Part shown: in pieces, positions 44,382-53,802 of the stretch
Layout: each line of letters opens with the position of its first letter
How positions within the stretch are numbered: position 1 is the first letter of the stretch
Assembly (NCBI RefSeq): GCF_000024785.1
Contig: NC_013441.1
Span: 4,464,001 to 4,528,000 of the forward strand
Direction: 5' to 3'
Length of the DNA stretch: 64,000 bases
From: Gordonia bronchialis DSM 43247
Lineage (GTDB): Bacteria; Actinomycetota; Actinomycetes; Mycobacteriales; Mycobacteriaceae
Made by a program: the position numbers and the translations under genes
The notes under the pieces: model-generated
Database searches by the model: none
Told to the model about the DNA's origin: nothing
What the model saw: only the letters and a program-made list of their open reading frames with translations

Positions 44382-45422
44382 ATGAGCAGTGGACTCGCCC
44401 ACACCGCCGAATCCGGTGACAACGTTGTCGCACAGCAGTTTTCGCCGAGCACCGGTTCGGTCCTGCGCGTCGGACCCCTCAAGCCGTCCCTCGAGGACAC
44501 CCTGACCGATCGTTACGACGCCGCGCGGCTGCCCGACGGCGCTGCACGCACCGAGTTCCTCGCCGAACACGGCGACGCGGTCACCGCGGTGGTCACCTCC
44601 GGCCGCACCGGTGTCGACGCCGCACTGATGGATGCGCTGCCCCACCTCGGGGCGATCGTCCACTTCGGCGTCGGTTACGACACCACCGACGTGGAACGCG
44701 CCGCCCAATTGGGGATCGGCGTGAGCAACACACCCGACGTGCTCAACGCCAGCGTCGCCGACACCGCAGTGGCACTCGTTCTCGACACCATGCGCGGTTT
44801 CAGCGCCGCCGACCGCTTCGTCCGGGCCGGTCGCTGGCCCGTCGAAGGCAACGTCCCGCTGTCCCGCGAGGTCTCCGGCGCTCGGGTCGGAATCCTCGGA
44901 CTCGGCCGGATCGGTTCGGCAATCGCCAAGCGCCTCAATGCATTCGACTGCGATATCGCTTACCACAATCGCCGCGAGGTAGCCGGCAGTCCATACCGCT
45001 ACGCCACCTCACCGGCCGAGCTCGCCCGCGACGTCGACCTCCTCATCGTCGCCGCGGCCGGTGGCGCCGGCACCAAACACCTCGTCGATCGCGAGGTACT
45101 CGAGGCACTCGGCCCGGACGGATTCCTCATCAACGTCGCCCGCGGCAGCGTCGTCGACGAAGACGCACTGATCGATCTGCTGGAAGCCGGGCAACTCGCC
45201 GGCGCGGGTCTGGACGTGTTCGCCCGGGAACCGCACGTTCCCGCCGCCCTGATCACCATGGACAACGTGGTCCTGTTCCCCCACCTGGCGAGCGGAACCG
45301 TCGAGACCCGCGCCGCCATGGAGGCCCTCACCCTGGACAACCTCGACACCTACCTTCGGACCGGACGGCTCGTGACGCCCGTCGTCGAACCGCGTCCGGC
45401 CACCCGTCAACAGGAGGCGTGA
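44382..45422 (+). CDS. D-2-hydroxyacid dehydrogenase (hydroxypyruvate/glyoxylate-reductase-like)
   Basis: This 346-residue protein starts at ATG (MSSGLAHTAESG) after GAGGAGG. Key parts are VHFGVGYDTTDVERAAQLGIGVSNTPDVLNASVADTAVAL, the NAD motif VGILGLGRIGSAIAKRL near residue 170, the Arg motif LINVARGSVVDEDALIDLLEAG, and the His in VVLFPHLASGTVETR. This arrangement fits the GhrB/hydroxypyruvate reductase branch. Its stop overlaps the start of the downstream stress-protein gene, so they are coupled. Confidence 0.84.
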   Translation: MSSGLAHTAESGDNVVAQQFSPSTGSVLRVGPLKPSLEDTLTDRYDAARLPDGAARTEFLAEHGDAVTAVVTSGRTGVDAALMDALPHLGAIVHFGVGYDTTDVERAAQLGIGVSNTPDVLNASVADTAVALVLDTMRGFSAADRFVRAGRWPVEGNVPLSREVSGARVGILGLGRIGSAIAKRLNAFDCDIAYHNRREVAGSPYRYATSPAELARDVDLLIVAAAGGAGTKHLVDREVLEALGPDGFLINVARGSVVDEDALIDLLEAGQLAGAGLDVFAREPHVPAALITMDNVVLFPHLASGTVETRAAMEALTLDNLDTYLRTGRLVTPVVEPRPATRQQEA

Positions 45423-45816
45423 TGACCGTCGTTCTCAGCTACGTGCCCTCGATCGAGGGACGAGGTGCCCTGCCGTTCGGATTCGCCGAGGCACGCATGC
45501 GCGGAACCGAGGTGGTGGTGGTCGCCGAGGGTGACAGTTCGTCGTCGCCCGACTTCGACGTCGACCTAAAGACCGCCCGGACCACCGCCGACGCCGGGGA
45601 CGCACCTACTCCGTCGCCGACCACGAGCCGGGGCTGTCGCACGCCGATGCCCTCATCGACGCCTCCTACGACGACGATGTCGATCTGCTGGTGATCGGAC
45701 AGAAACGCCGCTCCCCCGTCGGCAAGCTCCTCACCGGCAGCATCGTCCAGCGTGTGCTGCTCGACGCCCAGTGCCCGGTGGTCGCGGTGAAACCTCCGGT
45801 GCGCGCGGCGGTTTGA
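45422..45816 (+). pseudogene. universal stress protein (UspA domain), frameshifted
   Basis: The first half reads MTVVLSYVPSIEGRGALPFGFAEARMRGTEVVVVAEGD and continues to about 45595. In the next frame the C-terminal half reads YSVADHEPGLSHADALIDASYDDDVDLLVIGQKRRSPVGKLLTGSIVQRVLLDAQCPVVAVKPP. That is the standard UspA ATP-site strand and G-x-G signature region. The span is 395 bp, one short of 132 codons, so one lost base near 45595-45605 explains the break. It overlaps the stop of the upstream dehydrogenase. Confidence 0.75.
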
Positions 45817-45868
45817 GCCGACGTCGCTGAACGTAGACGACGAGCAGTCATCCTCCTGCATTCAGTTC

Positions 45869-45895
45869 TTCCTCCGGTTGCAGCTACCGGAGGAA
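45869..45895. terminator. bidirectional hairpin between converging genes
   Basis: TTCCTCCGG (45869-45877) and CCGGAGGAA (45887-45895) form a perfect 9-bp stem over a 9-base loop. It separates the stress-protein gene on the plus strand from the LysR gene on the minus strand. Confidence 0.6.
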
Positions 45896-45948
45896 CCAAC
45901 AGGTGGGGGAAGAACCTCCTCGACCCGCCGGCTGGTGCTCCGCGCACC

Positions 45949-46842
45949 TCAGATCCACTCCCGCTCGGGCAGAACATCGTTCATCAGCCGATGCAGTGCC
46001 GGGTTGGTGTTGTCGGCGCGCCAGGCCACATTCATCTGGACCGGCCGGTCCCGGATCGCGGTCACCTCTTTGAAGACGACGCCGTCGGGGTGCATCGTCG
46101 TCGCCGACTCGGGTACCAGCGCCAGGCCCAGTCCCGAGTGCACCAGCACGAGCATCGTGTGCACCTGCGTGACGAACTGGACGTAGCGCGGCGAGGCGCC
46201 GACCGCGGTGAATGTGCTGATCAGCAGCTCGTTGAAGTAGCGCGCCTCGGTGGGCGAGTACATGATGACCGGCTGGCCGTCGAAATCCTCGATCGCCAGA
46301 TGCTCGACGTCGGCGAGGTCGTGATCGGCGGGCACGGCCGCGACCAGACGCTCGTGGTGTAGCGGCCGCGTCGCGATACCGGGCCGGGAGATCGGCGGGC
46401 GCACGATGCCGAGGTCCAGGTCGCCGCCGGCGAGACCGTCGATCTGAGCACTGGTCACCATCTCCCGCAGGACGAGCCGGACGTCCGGCAGGATCTCGCG
46501 GACCCGCTGCATCAGCCGCGGCAGCACCGCCCGGGCCGATGCGCCGGTGAAGCCGACGGTCACCGTGCCCAGGTCACCGGCCGGCACCCGGGCGACGGTG
46601 AGCGCGGCGCTCTCGGCAAGGGCGACGATGCGGCGGGCGTCGGGCAGAAACGCCGCGCCTGCTGCGGTCAGCGAGACCGCGCGGCTGCTGCGCTCGATCA
46701 GCTGGACGCCGAGCTCGTGTTCGAGCTGCTGGATCTGCCGGCTCAACGGCGGCTGGGTCATGTGCAGGCGCTCGGCGGCCCGGCCGAAATGCAGTTCCTC
46801 GGCGACGGCGATGAAGCAACTCAGACGCGACAACGAGAACAT
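45949..46842 (-). CDS. LysR-family transcriptional regulator
   Basis: The protein has 297 residues. The HTH is LSCFIAVAEELHFGRAAERLHMTQPPLSRQIQQLEHELGVQLIERSSRAVSLTAAG, and the effector domain runs from about residue 88 (LGTVTVGFTGASARAVLPRLM). Its style is that of regulators of aromatic or sugar-acid catabolism. It is not directly divergent from an operon. The nearest candidates are the glucarate genes and 2-hydroxyacid dehydrogenases to the left and the thioesterase on its right. Confidence 0.82.
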   Translation of the reverse strand: MFSLSRLSCFIAVAEELHFGRAAERLHMTQPPLSRQIQQLEHELGVQLIERSSRAVSLTAAGAAFLPDARRIVALAESAALTVARVPAGDLGTVTVGFTGASARAVLPRLMQRVREILPDVRLVLREMVTSAQIDGLAGGDLDLGIVRPPISRPGIATRPLHHERLVAAVPADHDLADVEHLAIEDFDGQPVIMYSPTEARYFNELLISTFTAVGASPRYVQFVTQVHTMLVLVHSGLGLALVPESATTMHPDGVVFKEVTAIRDRPVQMNVAWRADNTNPALHRLMNDVLPEREWI

Positions 46843-46916
46843 CGATCCACTTCCGGCATCACGACACCGCGAGCTGCGATGCCTGTTGGATCACGCTAAC
46901 GCACGATCGGCCCGGA

Positions 46917-47702
46917 TCAGCAGAAGATCGCCACGGTCTGACTGCCGAGCATCACGAGGTTCCCGGCCTCATCCCAGGCCTCCATCTTCTGGCAGGAGTA
47001 GCCGTCGGCTGCGGCGATGCTCGACGACCGCAGCAGAAACCAGCCGGCCGGGTCGGGGATGGTGTCCGAGCAGATGTTCACCGACCAGGTCATGCTGCTG
47101 ATGGGTGCCGGCTCGGTGAACACGGTGATCGCCGCCGGCGGAAGGCTGTCGCCGAGCGCGATCAGGGCCACCGCCGGGTCGACGCCGTCGGCCCCGCGGT
47201 GACACACCCACGCGGCGAACTCCGGGACGCCGGCCTGCGAGAACGGCAGCGCACCGCCGGCGGGGCGAAGGTCGAAGTTCGCGGTGAACGCCGGCCGTGG
47301 GCCGCCGAGCTCGTCGAAGCTCGGACAATCATCGGGCGCGGGTACGTCGGGCCGCTCGACGAAGGTGTGGTCGACGCTGCTGGGCCGGGCGCCGGCGAAG
47401 ATCAGATTCGATTGCGCCGCAACGTCATCGCCGCTTCTGCTGGTCACCGAGAAGCTGGTGGCGGTGCGGCCCTGCCGTAGCCGGGCGACCTCCATGCCCA
47501 GCTTTCCCACGGCCGGCGCGGTGAATGCGAACTGGGCAGCTCGCAGCGTCGGCAACGGAGCATCGCTGCTGCGCAGAACGGCCGCGACGGCCAGCGCTGC
47601 GGTCAGCCCGCCGTAGGCGGTTCGACCCTGGGTCCAGGTGTCCGGGACAGCTACATCGGCGCCCGACTCCATCGACGCCATCACCTCGGCCAGCGTGCTC
47701 AT
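46917..47702 (-). CDS. acyl-CoA thioesterase, TesB-like double-hotdog
   Basis: This 261-residue protein has an N-terminal hotdog with the GRTAYGGLTAALAVAAVLRS helix and an LRQGRTATSFSVTSRSGDDVAAQSNLIFAG strand set. The C-terminal hotdog includes SSMTWSVNICSDTIPDPAGWFLLRSSSIAAADGYSCQKMEAWDEAGNLVMLGSQ, typical of the TesB/4HBT_3 family. It would hydrolyse acyl-CoA to free acid and CoA. It stands as a single gene. Confidence 0.82.
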   Translation of the reverse strand: MSTLAEVMASMESGADVAVPDTWTQGRTAYGGLTAALAVAAVLRSSDAPLPTLRAAQFAFTAPAVGKLGMEVARLRQGRTATSFSVTSRSGDDVAAQSNLIFAGARPSSVDHTFVERPDVPAPDDCPSFDELGGPRPAFTANFDLRPAGGALPFSQAGVPEFAAWVCHRGADGVDPAVALIALGDSLPPAAITVFTEPAPISSMTWSVNICSDTIPDPAGWFLLRSSSIAAADGYSCQKMEAWDEAGNLVMLGSQTVAIFC

Positions 47703-47838
47703 CGGTCTCCCTTCGTTCCGGCTGCGGCGATCCGGCGCGCAACTACCACTATGCAGAACAGCATAGAGTGTGACGTCAGGGCGTTGCGCAGCGGGTGATC
47801 GGGTAGATTGGCCTCATCATCCACACACAGGGGGACCG

Positions 47839-48321
47839 GTGCGAACCACTGTCATCGCGGGCAATCCGAAACCCGCCTCGCGCACCCTGACGGCCGGCAT
47901 CGACGTCGCGACCGCGCTCACCGGCACCGCGCCCGACGACGTCATCGACGTGGTGACCCTCGGTGCGGGGCTGCTCGGCTGGGGCGATCCGGGAGTCGCG
48001 GCCGCGGTGAGCACCGTGAAGCGCAGCGACCTCATCGTGGTCGCGTCGCCGACGTTCAAAGCCACCTACACCGGCGTTCTCAAACTGTTCCTGGACCAGT
48101 TCGAGACGTCGACGGGCCTGACCGGTGTCACCGCGGTACCGCTGATGCTCGGCGCCGCGCCGGGACATGCCATGGCGCCCGAGGTCTATCTGCGACCGTT
48201 GCTCGGCGAACTCGGTGCCACCACACCGGCGCCCGGCCTGTACCTCATCGACGCCACCGCAGCCGACCCCGAGAGCTACCTCCCGTGGATCGAGCGCTGG
48301 CGCGGCGCGATTCTGGGCTGA
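47839..48321 (+). CDS. NADPH-dependent FMN reductase, SsuE-like
   Basis: This flavodoxin-fold protein of 160 residues starts at GTG (VRTTVIAGNPKPASRTLTAG). The FMN phosphate loop GNPKPASRT is at the start, and IVVASPTFKATYTGVLKLFLDQFE is the isoalloxazine-binding segment. Such enzymes supply reduced flavin to two-component monooxygenases such as alkanesulfonate or dibenzothiophene oxygenases. No partner monooxygenase is adjacent. Confidence 0.78.
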   Translation: MRTTVIAGNPKPASRTLTAGIDVATALTGTAPDDVIDVVTLGAGLLGWGDPGVAAAVSTVKRSDLIVVASPTFKATYTGVLKLFLDQFETSTGLTGVTAVPLMLGAAPGHAMAPEVYLRPLLGELGATTPAPGLYLIDATAADPESYLPWIERWRGAILG

Positions 48322-48350
48322 GTCGGCGCGTCGCATTTCTGTACCGGCGA

Positions 48351-48383
48351 GTCCGGTCAGCTGGATAATCCAGCTGACCGGAC
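48351..48383. terminator. strong bidirectional hairpin, 15-bp perfect stem
   Basis: GTCCGGTCAGCTGGA (48351-48365) pairs without mismatch with TCCAGCTGACCGGAC (48369-48383) across a TAA loop. It lies between the FMN reductase gene and msrA, which converge. It is the most stable simple hairpin I found in the window. Confidence 0.75.
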
Positions 48384-48410
48384 CGACGGGTTCTGATTTC
48401 GGCAAGCTAC

Positions 48411-48946
48411 CTACACACTTTGCCGCTTCGGCAGCACCCAGCCCGGCCGCGGGAAGTGGCAGGTGTACCCGTTCGGGTAGCGCAGCAGGTAGTCCTGGTG
48501 CTCCGGCTCGGCCTCCCAGAACGGTCCGGCCGGCTCGATCGTGGTGACCGCCTTACCCGGCCACAACCCCGACGCGTCGACATCGGCGATGGTGTCCCGC
48601 GCGATGCGTTCCTGCTCGTCGTCGAGCGGGAAGATGGCCGAGCGGTAGCTGCTCCCCACGTCGTTACCCTGCCGGTCACGCGTCGACGGGTCGTGGATCT
48701 GGAAGAAGAACGCCAGGATGTCGCGGTACGACGTCACGGCGGGATCGAAGACGATCTCGACGGCCTCGGCATGCCCCGGATGGTTGCGGTAGGTGGCGTG
48801 CTCGTTGGTGCCGCCGGTGTAGCCGACCCGGGTGTCGAGCACGCCGGGCTGACGGCGGATGAGATCCTCCATGCCCCAGAAACAGCCCCCGGCGAGAACC
48901 GCGGTCTCGGTCCCGGGGCGCCGGGTGATCTGGCCGGTGTCGGTGG

Positions 48947-48950
<4 letters not shown>
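48411..48950 (-). CDS. msrA: peptide methionine (S)-S-oxide reductase
   Basis: This 179-residue protein has the MsrA active-site motif [14 protein letters not shown] near residues 17-30 with the nucleophilic Cys. It continues with [29 protein letters not shown] and YQDYL-type C-terminal residues ([16 protein letters not shown]). It repairs the S form of methionine sulfoxide. The start overlaps the msrB stop by four bases, and GGAGGATG precedes it. Confidence 0.93.
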
Positions 48951-49423
<473 letters not shown>

Positions 49424-49530
49424 GATTCCTCCTGTTCGACACCGCTGGCTGCGGCGTCATGGTGAACAACGATGTGAACGCACGATTTGGTCCCGGATCT
49501 GCCGAGCGATCATCCGCTGAATGACGCGCT

Positions 49531-49544
49531 GTGCTTTCACACAA
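49531..49544. promoter_or_regulatory. TGTGCTTTNNCACA box upstream of alkB
   Basis: TGTGCTTTCACACA lies 116-129 bp before the alkB ATG. The same 14-bp pattern (TGTGCTTTTTCACA) occurs at 52320, between the regulator gene and the ferredoxin gene. The TGTG/CACA ends form a small dyad. The shared pattern at a similar distance from both operons suggests a common operator. Confidence 0.55.
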
Positions 49545-49659
49545 TCGCCGACGTGATTTTCGGCGGATCTGACGGTGAATGTGACCCGCGATGCGTCCAT
49601 TCTGACAACACCAGTCCAACACCAATCACCGTCCAGCCTCGGATACAGGAGGTATCACC

Positions 49660-51072
49660 ATGGCGCACGAACCCACGGGCACCGTCACCACCGAATCGAC
49701 TCGGCGATGGCGCGACCGCAAACGCTATCTCTGGCTCATCGGTCTGATCGTCCCGTCCTTCGCTTTCGTGGCGATCGGCGGATACGAACTGACCGGATGG
49801 AGCGCCTTCCTCTGGACCGGGCCCATCGTGGTCCTCGTGCTGGTGCCGGCCATTGACTTCCTCACCGGCTTCGATCCGACGAACCCGCCCAACGATGTGA
49901 TCGAGGAACTCGAGAACGATAAGTATTACCGGTACATCACCTTCGCGTTCCTGCCCATCCAGTACGCCGGCTTCATCCTGTCGATGTATCTGATCGCGAC
50001 CGCGGGATGGCCCGTCATCGACAAGATCGGTCTGGCGCTGACGCTGGGATTCATCGGCGGTATCGGCATAAACACCGCGCACGAACTCGGCCACAAGAAG
50101 GAGAGCCACGAGCGCTGGCTGTCCAAGATCGCGCTGGCACAGAGTTTCTACGGACACTTCTACATCGAGCACAACCGGGGCCACCACGTTCGCGTCGCGA
50201 CACCCGAGGACCCGGCTTCGTCACGTCTCGGTGAGAATCTCTACCGCTTCTGGATACGAACGGTCACCGGGTCCCTGCGTAGCGCGTGGGAGATCGAAGC
50301 AAAGCGCTACCGCCGCAAGGACACTCATCCGTTTCACCTCGGCAATGACGTCCTCAACGCATGGCTGATGACGGTGGTGCTGTGGGGGGCGCTGCTCATC
50401 TGGCTGGGCGTGGGTATCCTGCCGTATCTGGTACTGCAGGCGATCATCGGATTCTCCCTTCTCGAGATCGTCAACTACCTCGAGCACTACGGCATGCTGC
50501 GCCAGAAGACCGACAGCGGACGGTACGAGCGGGTTCTGCCGCTGCACTCCTGGAATTCCAACAACATCGCCACCAATGTGCTGCTTTACCACCTGCAACG
50601 GCACAGCGACCACCATGCGAATCCGACGCGGCGCTACCAGACGTTGCGCGACTACAAGGAATCACCGGCGCTACCGACCGGGTACTCCGGCATGATCGTG
50701 CTCGCCCTTTTCCCACCGCTGTGGCGTCGAGTGATGGACAAGCGAGTTGCCGCCCACTTCGACGGTGATATCCGGCTCGCCAATGTCGCACCCGGCAAGA
50801 TGGATCGACTTCTTCGCCGATTCCCCGCCCCGGCAACCGAATCCGGTCCCGCAGCGGTCACCGACGTGAGCCGACGACCCGTCGAAGACGGGGTTCGGGC
50901 CGCGCGCTGCCCGGGCTGCGACTACGTCTATGACGTCGCCGAGGGCAACGAGCTTGAAGGTTTCGCGGCCGGAACAGCGTGGCGAGACATTCCCGACGAC
51001 TGGTGTTGTCCCGACTGCGGTGTCCGCGAGAAGGTCGATTTCGTCCCGCTCACCACCACGTCCGGGCGATGA
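49660..51072 (+). CDS. alkB: alkane 1-monooxygenase fused to rubredoxin
   Basis: This 470-residue protein is a membrane diiron hydroxylase followed by its own electron donor. The AlkB part has about six hydrophobic helices and all His boxes: HELGHK near residue 148, EHNRGHH near 172, NYLEHYG and LQRHSDHH near 315. After a linker (about residues 390-410) a rubredoxin domain carries CPGCDYVYD and CCPDCGVREK, the two CxxC iron-binding pairs. It oxidises medium or long n-alkanes to 1-alkanols at the membrane. Similar fusions are known in Dietzia (AlkW) and relatives. A TGTGCTTT-type box lies upstream. Confidence 0.93.
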   Translation: MAHEPTGTVTTESTRRWRDRKRYLWLIGLIVPSFAFVAIGGYELTGWSAFLWTGPIVVLVLVPAIDFLTGFDPTNPPNDVIEELENDKYYRYITFAFLPIQYAGFILSMYLIATAGWPVIDKIGLALTLGFIGGIGINTAHELGHKKESHERWLSKIALAQSFYGHFYIEHNRGHHVRVATPEDPASSRLGENLYRFWIRTVTGSLRSAWEIEAKRYRRKDTHPFHLGNDVLNAWLMTVVLWGALLIWLGVGILPYLVLQAIIGFSLLEIVNYLEHYGMLRQKTDSGRYERVLPLHSWNSNNIATNVLLYHLQRHSDHHANPTRRYQTLRDYKESPALPTGYSGMIVLALFPPLWRRVMDKRVAAHFDGDIRLANVAPGKMDRLLRRFPAPATESGPAAVTDVSRRPVEDGVRAARCPGCDYVYDVAEGNELEGFAAGTAWRDIPDDWCCPDCGVREKVDFVPLTTTSGR

Positions 51073-51078
51073 TCCGGA

Positions 51079-52296
51079 TCAGATGAGGAACGCCTCGTAA
51101 TAGTCCAGTGCGAGAAGGAGATCGCCTGCTCTGATGGCCAACGGTCGTCCGAGCAGGCGTTCTGCTTGGTGTAGACGATAGCGCACGGTGTTCTTGTGCA
51201 CGCCCAGCGCTGCGGCGATGACGTCGGCGTTGTCGGGCGACGTGAGTACCGAGCGCACGGTGAGCCGCAGCTGATCGTGCTCGGGTGCGGCGAGCTCACC
51301 GAGCGTCATGCGCGTGAAGCGTTCGGCGGCTTCATGATCGAGGGCGAGCAGTGTCAGCGCGGCGACATCGTCATAGGCGGTGACGGCGACCATCCGTCGG
51401 GGTGCGAGTGCCACCCGTCCGGCCGCGCGGGCATCGCGATGGGCGGACATGAATCCGTCAAATCCCAGCGCTGGACCGCCAACGGTCACCCGCACATCCG
51501 CGGGATCGATTGTCGCACCGCCGAAGATGCGACGTTCCCCAGCGCTTGACGTTCCCAGCGGGTCCTTTGCGGCGGTGGCGATCCATCCCCACAGCTCTCG
51601 GCCGCCCGGGCGAACCGCCGCCGAACGGCCCCCGGGGATCTCCAGGACGAGCTGGGCGAGCACCGACTCGAGCCGATCGATCGAGTCGGGATGAATAGCG
51701 TGTGCGATGACAGCGAGATGGGTGACACCGACGATCGGATGCCCGCCGAGTTCGGCAGACAGGTCGGCGGACGCCACTTCCCGCCCGTTGAGCACGTCAG
51801 AGATCAGCTCGAACCGCCTGGTGTCGCCACGCCGCCGGATGCGGTCGCTCTCCTCGGTGAACACCGCGACCGAACGTTCTACCGACGACCCGAACCACCG
51901 GGTTGCCTTGGTCCAGAACCAGACGAGCAACGCCTCATGGTCGAGATCGTCCGGCGCGCGGCCCACGACGTCGACGGCGAAGTCCCACGACGCCTCCTGC
52001 GCCGTCTGATAGATCTTCAGCAGCATCGCCAGGTCGCAATGGTGCCGTGCGATCTGCACCGCGAGTTCGTGAGCCGCCGGCACCAACTCGTCGCGGCCCC
52101 GGTCGTCCACGGCCACCCCGGCCAGGAAGGCGAGCCAGTGCTCGGCGACGGCCCGCCGCAGGAGTTCGTGCAGGTCGCCGGGTAGGTCGACGGCGTCCAT
52201 GACGGCGTCGACCGTCGTCGTCACCCATGCCTGCACCTCGTCGGGCGAGCGTTGCGCCGACGCGAAGTCGTCCAGCCACGCGGTCATCACGTTCAT
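51079..52296 (-). CDS. CdaR/PucR-type regulator, probably of the alkane-oxidation genes
   Basis: This protein of about 405 residues is taken from MNVMTAWLDDFASAQRS. It has a helical N-terminal sensor-like region (to about residue 170) and a central GGDEF-like/CdaR domain. The C-terminal HTH_30 domain is RLTVRSVLTSPDNADVIAAALGVHKNTVRYRLHQAERLLGRPL. An upstream in-frame GTG at 52332 would overlap the operator-like box at 52320, so the inner ATG is preferred. It converges with alkB (6-bp gap) and diverges from the ferredoxin gene, so it probably controls both. Confidence 0.8.
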   Translation of the reverse strand: MNVMTAWLDDFASAQRSPDEVQAWVTTTVDAVMDAVDLPGDLHELLRRAVAEHWLAFLAGVAVDDRGRDELVPAAHELAVQIARHHCDLAMLLKIYQTAQEASWDFAVDVVGRAPDDLDHEALLVWFWTKATRWFGSSVERSVAVFTEESDRIRRRGDTRRFELISDVLNGREVASADLSAELGGHPIVGVTHLAVIAHAIHPDSIDRLESVLAQLVLEIPGGRSAAVRPGGRELWGWIATAAKDPLGTSSAGERRIFGGATIDPADVRVTVGGPALGFDGFMSAHRDARAAGRVALAPRRMVAVTAYDDVAALTLLALDHEAAERFTRMTLGELAAPEHDQLRLTVRSVLTSPDNADVIAAALGVHKNTVRYRLHQAERLLGRPLAIRAGDLLLALDYYEAFLI

Positions 52297-52319
52297 CTGT
52301 TCAGCGTCGCATAGCCAAT

Positions 52320-52333
52320 TGTGCTTTTTCACA
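52320..52333. promoter_or_regulatory. TGTGCTTTNNCACA box upstream of the ferredoxin operon
   Basis: TGTGCTTTTTCACA lies 100-113 bp before the ferredoxin ATG and just upstream of the regulator start. It differs only at the two central N positions from the box before alkB. It sits in a locally A+T-rich gap, as expected for a divergent promoter region. Confidence 0.55.
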
Positions 52334-52432
52334 GGTTCAACGGCGAGATTCGACGGTTCGCCCAGTGAATGGGTGCGGATACCCGGTCAAGATGACAACT
52401 ACAGCCACATCATCAGTCACCAGGAGGCACCC

Positions 52433-52627
52433 ATGAGCACCATCCACGTCGACCGCCCGGCCTGCGAGGGCATCGGGATGTGCGAAGCACAGGCGCACGA
52501 GTATTTCCAGATCGGCGACGACGGTCTCGTTGCCGTTCCCAACCCCGATGTCCCCGACAGCGACCGCGCCCATGTCCGCGCCGCCGTGGACTCCTGCCCG
52601 GTCTCCGCTCTGCGGATCGTCGACTGA
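52433..52627 (+). CDS. [3Fe-4S]-type ferredoxin
   Basis: This 64-residue ferredoxin starts MSTIHVDRPACEGIGMCEAQAHEYF and follows CAGGAGG. The Cys pattern is C-x5-C near residues 11-17 and a CP near residue 55 (VDSCPVSAL). This is the small P450-type single-cluster ferredoxin found with CYP153 or other oxygenases in actinobacteria. It is followed after 11 bp by a ferredoxin reductase. No P450 gene is present in the window, so the AlkB or a distant oxygenase may be its partner. Confidence 0.87.
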   Translation: MSTIHVDRPACEGIGMCEAQAHEYFQIGDDGLVAVPNPDVPDSDRAHVRAAVDSCPVSALRIVD

Positions 52628-52638
52628 GGGGCATTCGT

Positions 52639-53799
52639 ATGAGCGCCCGAAATCTTGTCATCGTCGGTGCCTCACTCGCCGGTGTCCGCGCCGCCGAAGG
52701 GGCCCGCGCGCACGGGTGGACCGGCCGTATCACCATGATCGGTGACGAGCCACATGTGCCGTATGACCGCCCTCCTCTGTCGAAGGCGGCCCTGGAGTCC
52801 GAACTGTCCCCCGACCTGCCGATGCTCCGACGGCCGGAGATCTGGGACGCCCTCGACGTCGACCTGCACACCTCTACCGCGGCGCTCGGCGTCGACGCCG
52901 GCGCGCGCCGGGTTCACACCAGCACCGGCGACGTCGACTTCGACGCACTGGTCGTCGCCACCGGAAGCAGACCGAGATCCCTTGCCGCGCTTGACGGTAT
53001 CGGTGGTGTTCATCAGCTGCGCAGCTTTGACGACGCACTCGCCGTGCGCGGTGCGCTCGACACCGCGGAGAAGCTGACCGTGTTCGGTGCCGGATTCATC
53101 GGCAGTGAGGTCGCGTCGGCTGCAGTGGTCCGCGGGATCGAGGTGACGATGGTGAACGCATCGACCCGGCCGCTCGCCCGACACGTCGGCCCGCAGGCGG
53201 CGGATATGCTGCTCACCCTGCACCACACCGCGGGCGTGCGCACGATACTCGGCGGCTCCCTGGTGGATATCACAGTGCGCGACAACCAGATTTGCAACGT
53301 CCACCTGGACACGGGTGATCGGCTCGGCACCGATGCCGTGGTCGTGGGTATCGGTGCCGAGCCGAGTACGGATTGGTTGCGCGGCAGCGATATCGAACTC
53401 GATCCGATCAGCGGCGGCGTGCGCTGCGACGCGACGATGGCCACCAGCGCCCCGGCCGTGTGGGCGGCCGGCGACGTCGCCTCAGTCGACGCCCATCCCG
53501 GTGGTCACTGGACGACCGCAGTCGCGACCGGCTTCGTCGCCGGCGCCAATGCCGCAGGTGCACAAGAGGTTCACGCCGGAGTACCGTTCGCATGGTCCAG
53601 CTGGTACGGACACCGCATCCAGATGGTCGGCCGGACGGTCGACGCCGAGGAGGTTATCGTCGCCGACGGTCACGTCGAGTATCGCGACAGCGGGCGCGTG
53701 GTGGGCGGTGTCGGCATCGACAAGCCAGGTCCCCTCGCGCGGTTACGTCGCGACCTGCTCGCGACCGCCCAGCCCACTGGACCAACCACCGCCGCGTAG
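52639..53799 (+). CDS. FAD-dependent ferredoxin/rubredoxin reductase
   Basis: This 386-residue protein opens MSARNLVIVGASLAGVRAAEGARAHGWTGRITMIGDEPHVPYDRPPLSKAAL, the standard start of oxygenase-coupled ferredoxin reductases. The second Rossmann motif is LTVFGAGFIGSEVASAAVVRG near residue 155, and the FAD-closing motif is VWAAGDVASV near residue 275. It would pass electrons from NADH to the adjoining ferredoxin or to the rubredoxin domain of AlkB. It is in an operon with the ferredoxin gene. Confidence 0.88.
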   Translation: MSARNLVIVGASLAGVRAAEGARAHGWTGRITMIGDEPHVPYDRPPLSKAALESELSPDLPMLRRPEIWDALDVDLHTSTAALGVDAGARRVHTSTGDVDFDALVVATGSRPRSLAALDGIGGVHQLRSFDDALAVRGALDTAEKLTVFGAGFIGSEVASAAVVRGIEVTMVNASTRPLARHVGPQAADMLLTLHHTAGVRTILGGSLVDITVRDNQICNVHLDTGDRLGTDAVVVGIGAEPSTDWLRGSDIELDPISGGVRCDATMATSAPAVWAAGDVASVDAHPGGHWTTAVATGFVAGANAAGAQEVHAGVPFAWSSWYGHRIQMVGRTVDAEEVIVADGHVEYRDSGRVVGGVGIDKPGPLARLRRDLLATAQPTGPTTAA

Positions 53800-53802
53800 G
53801 GC

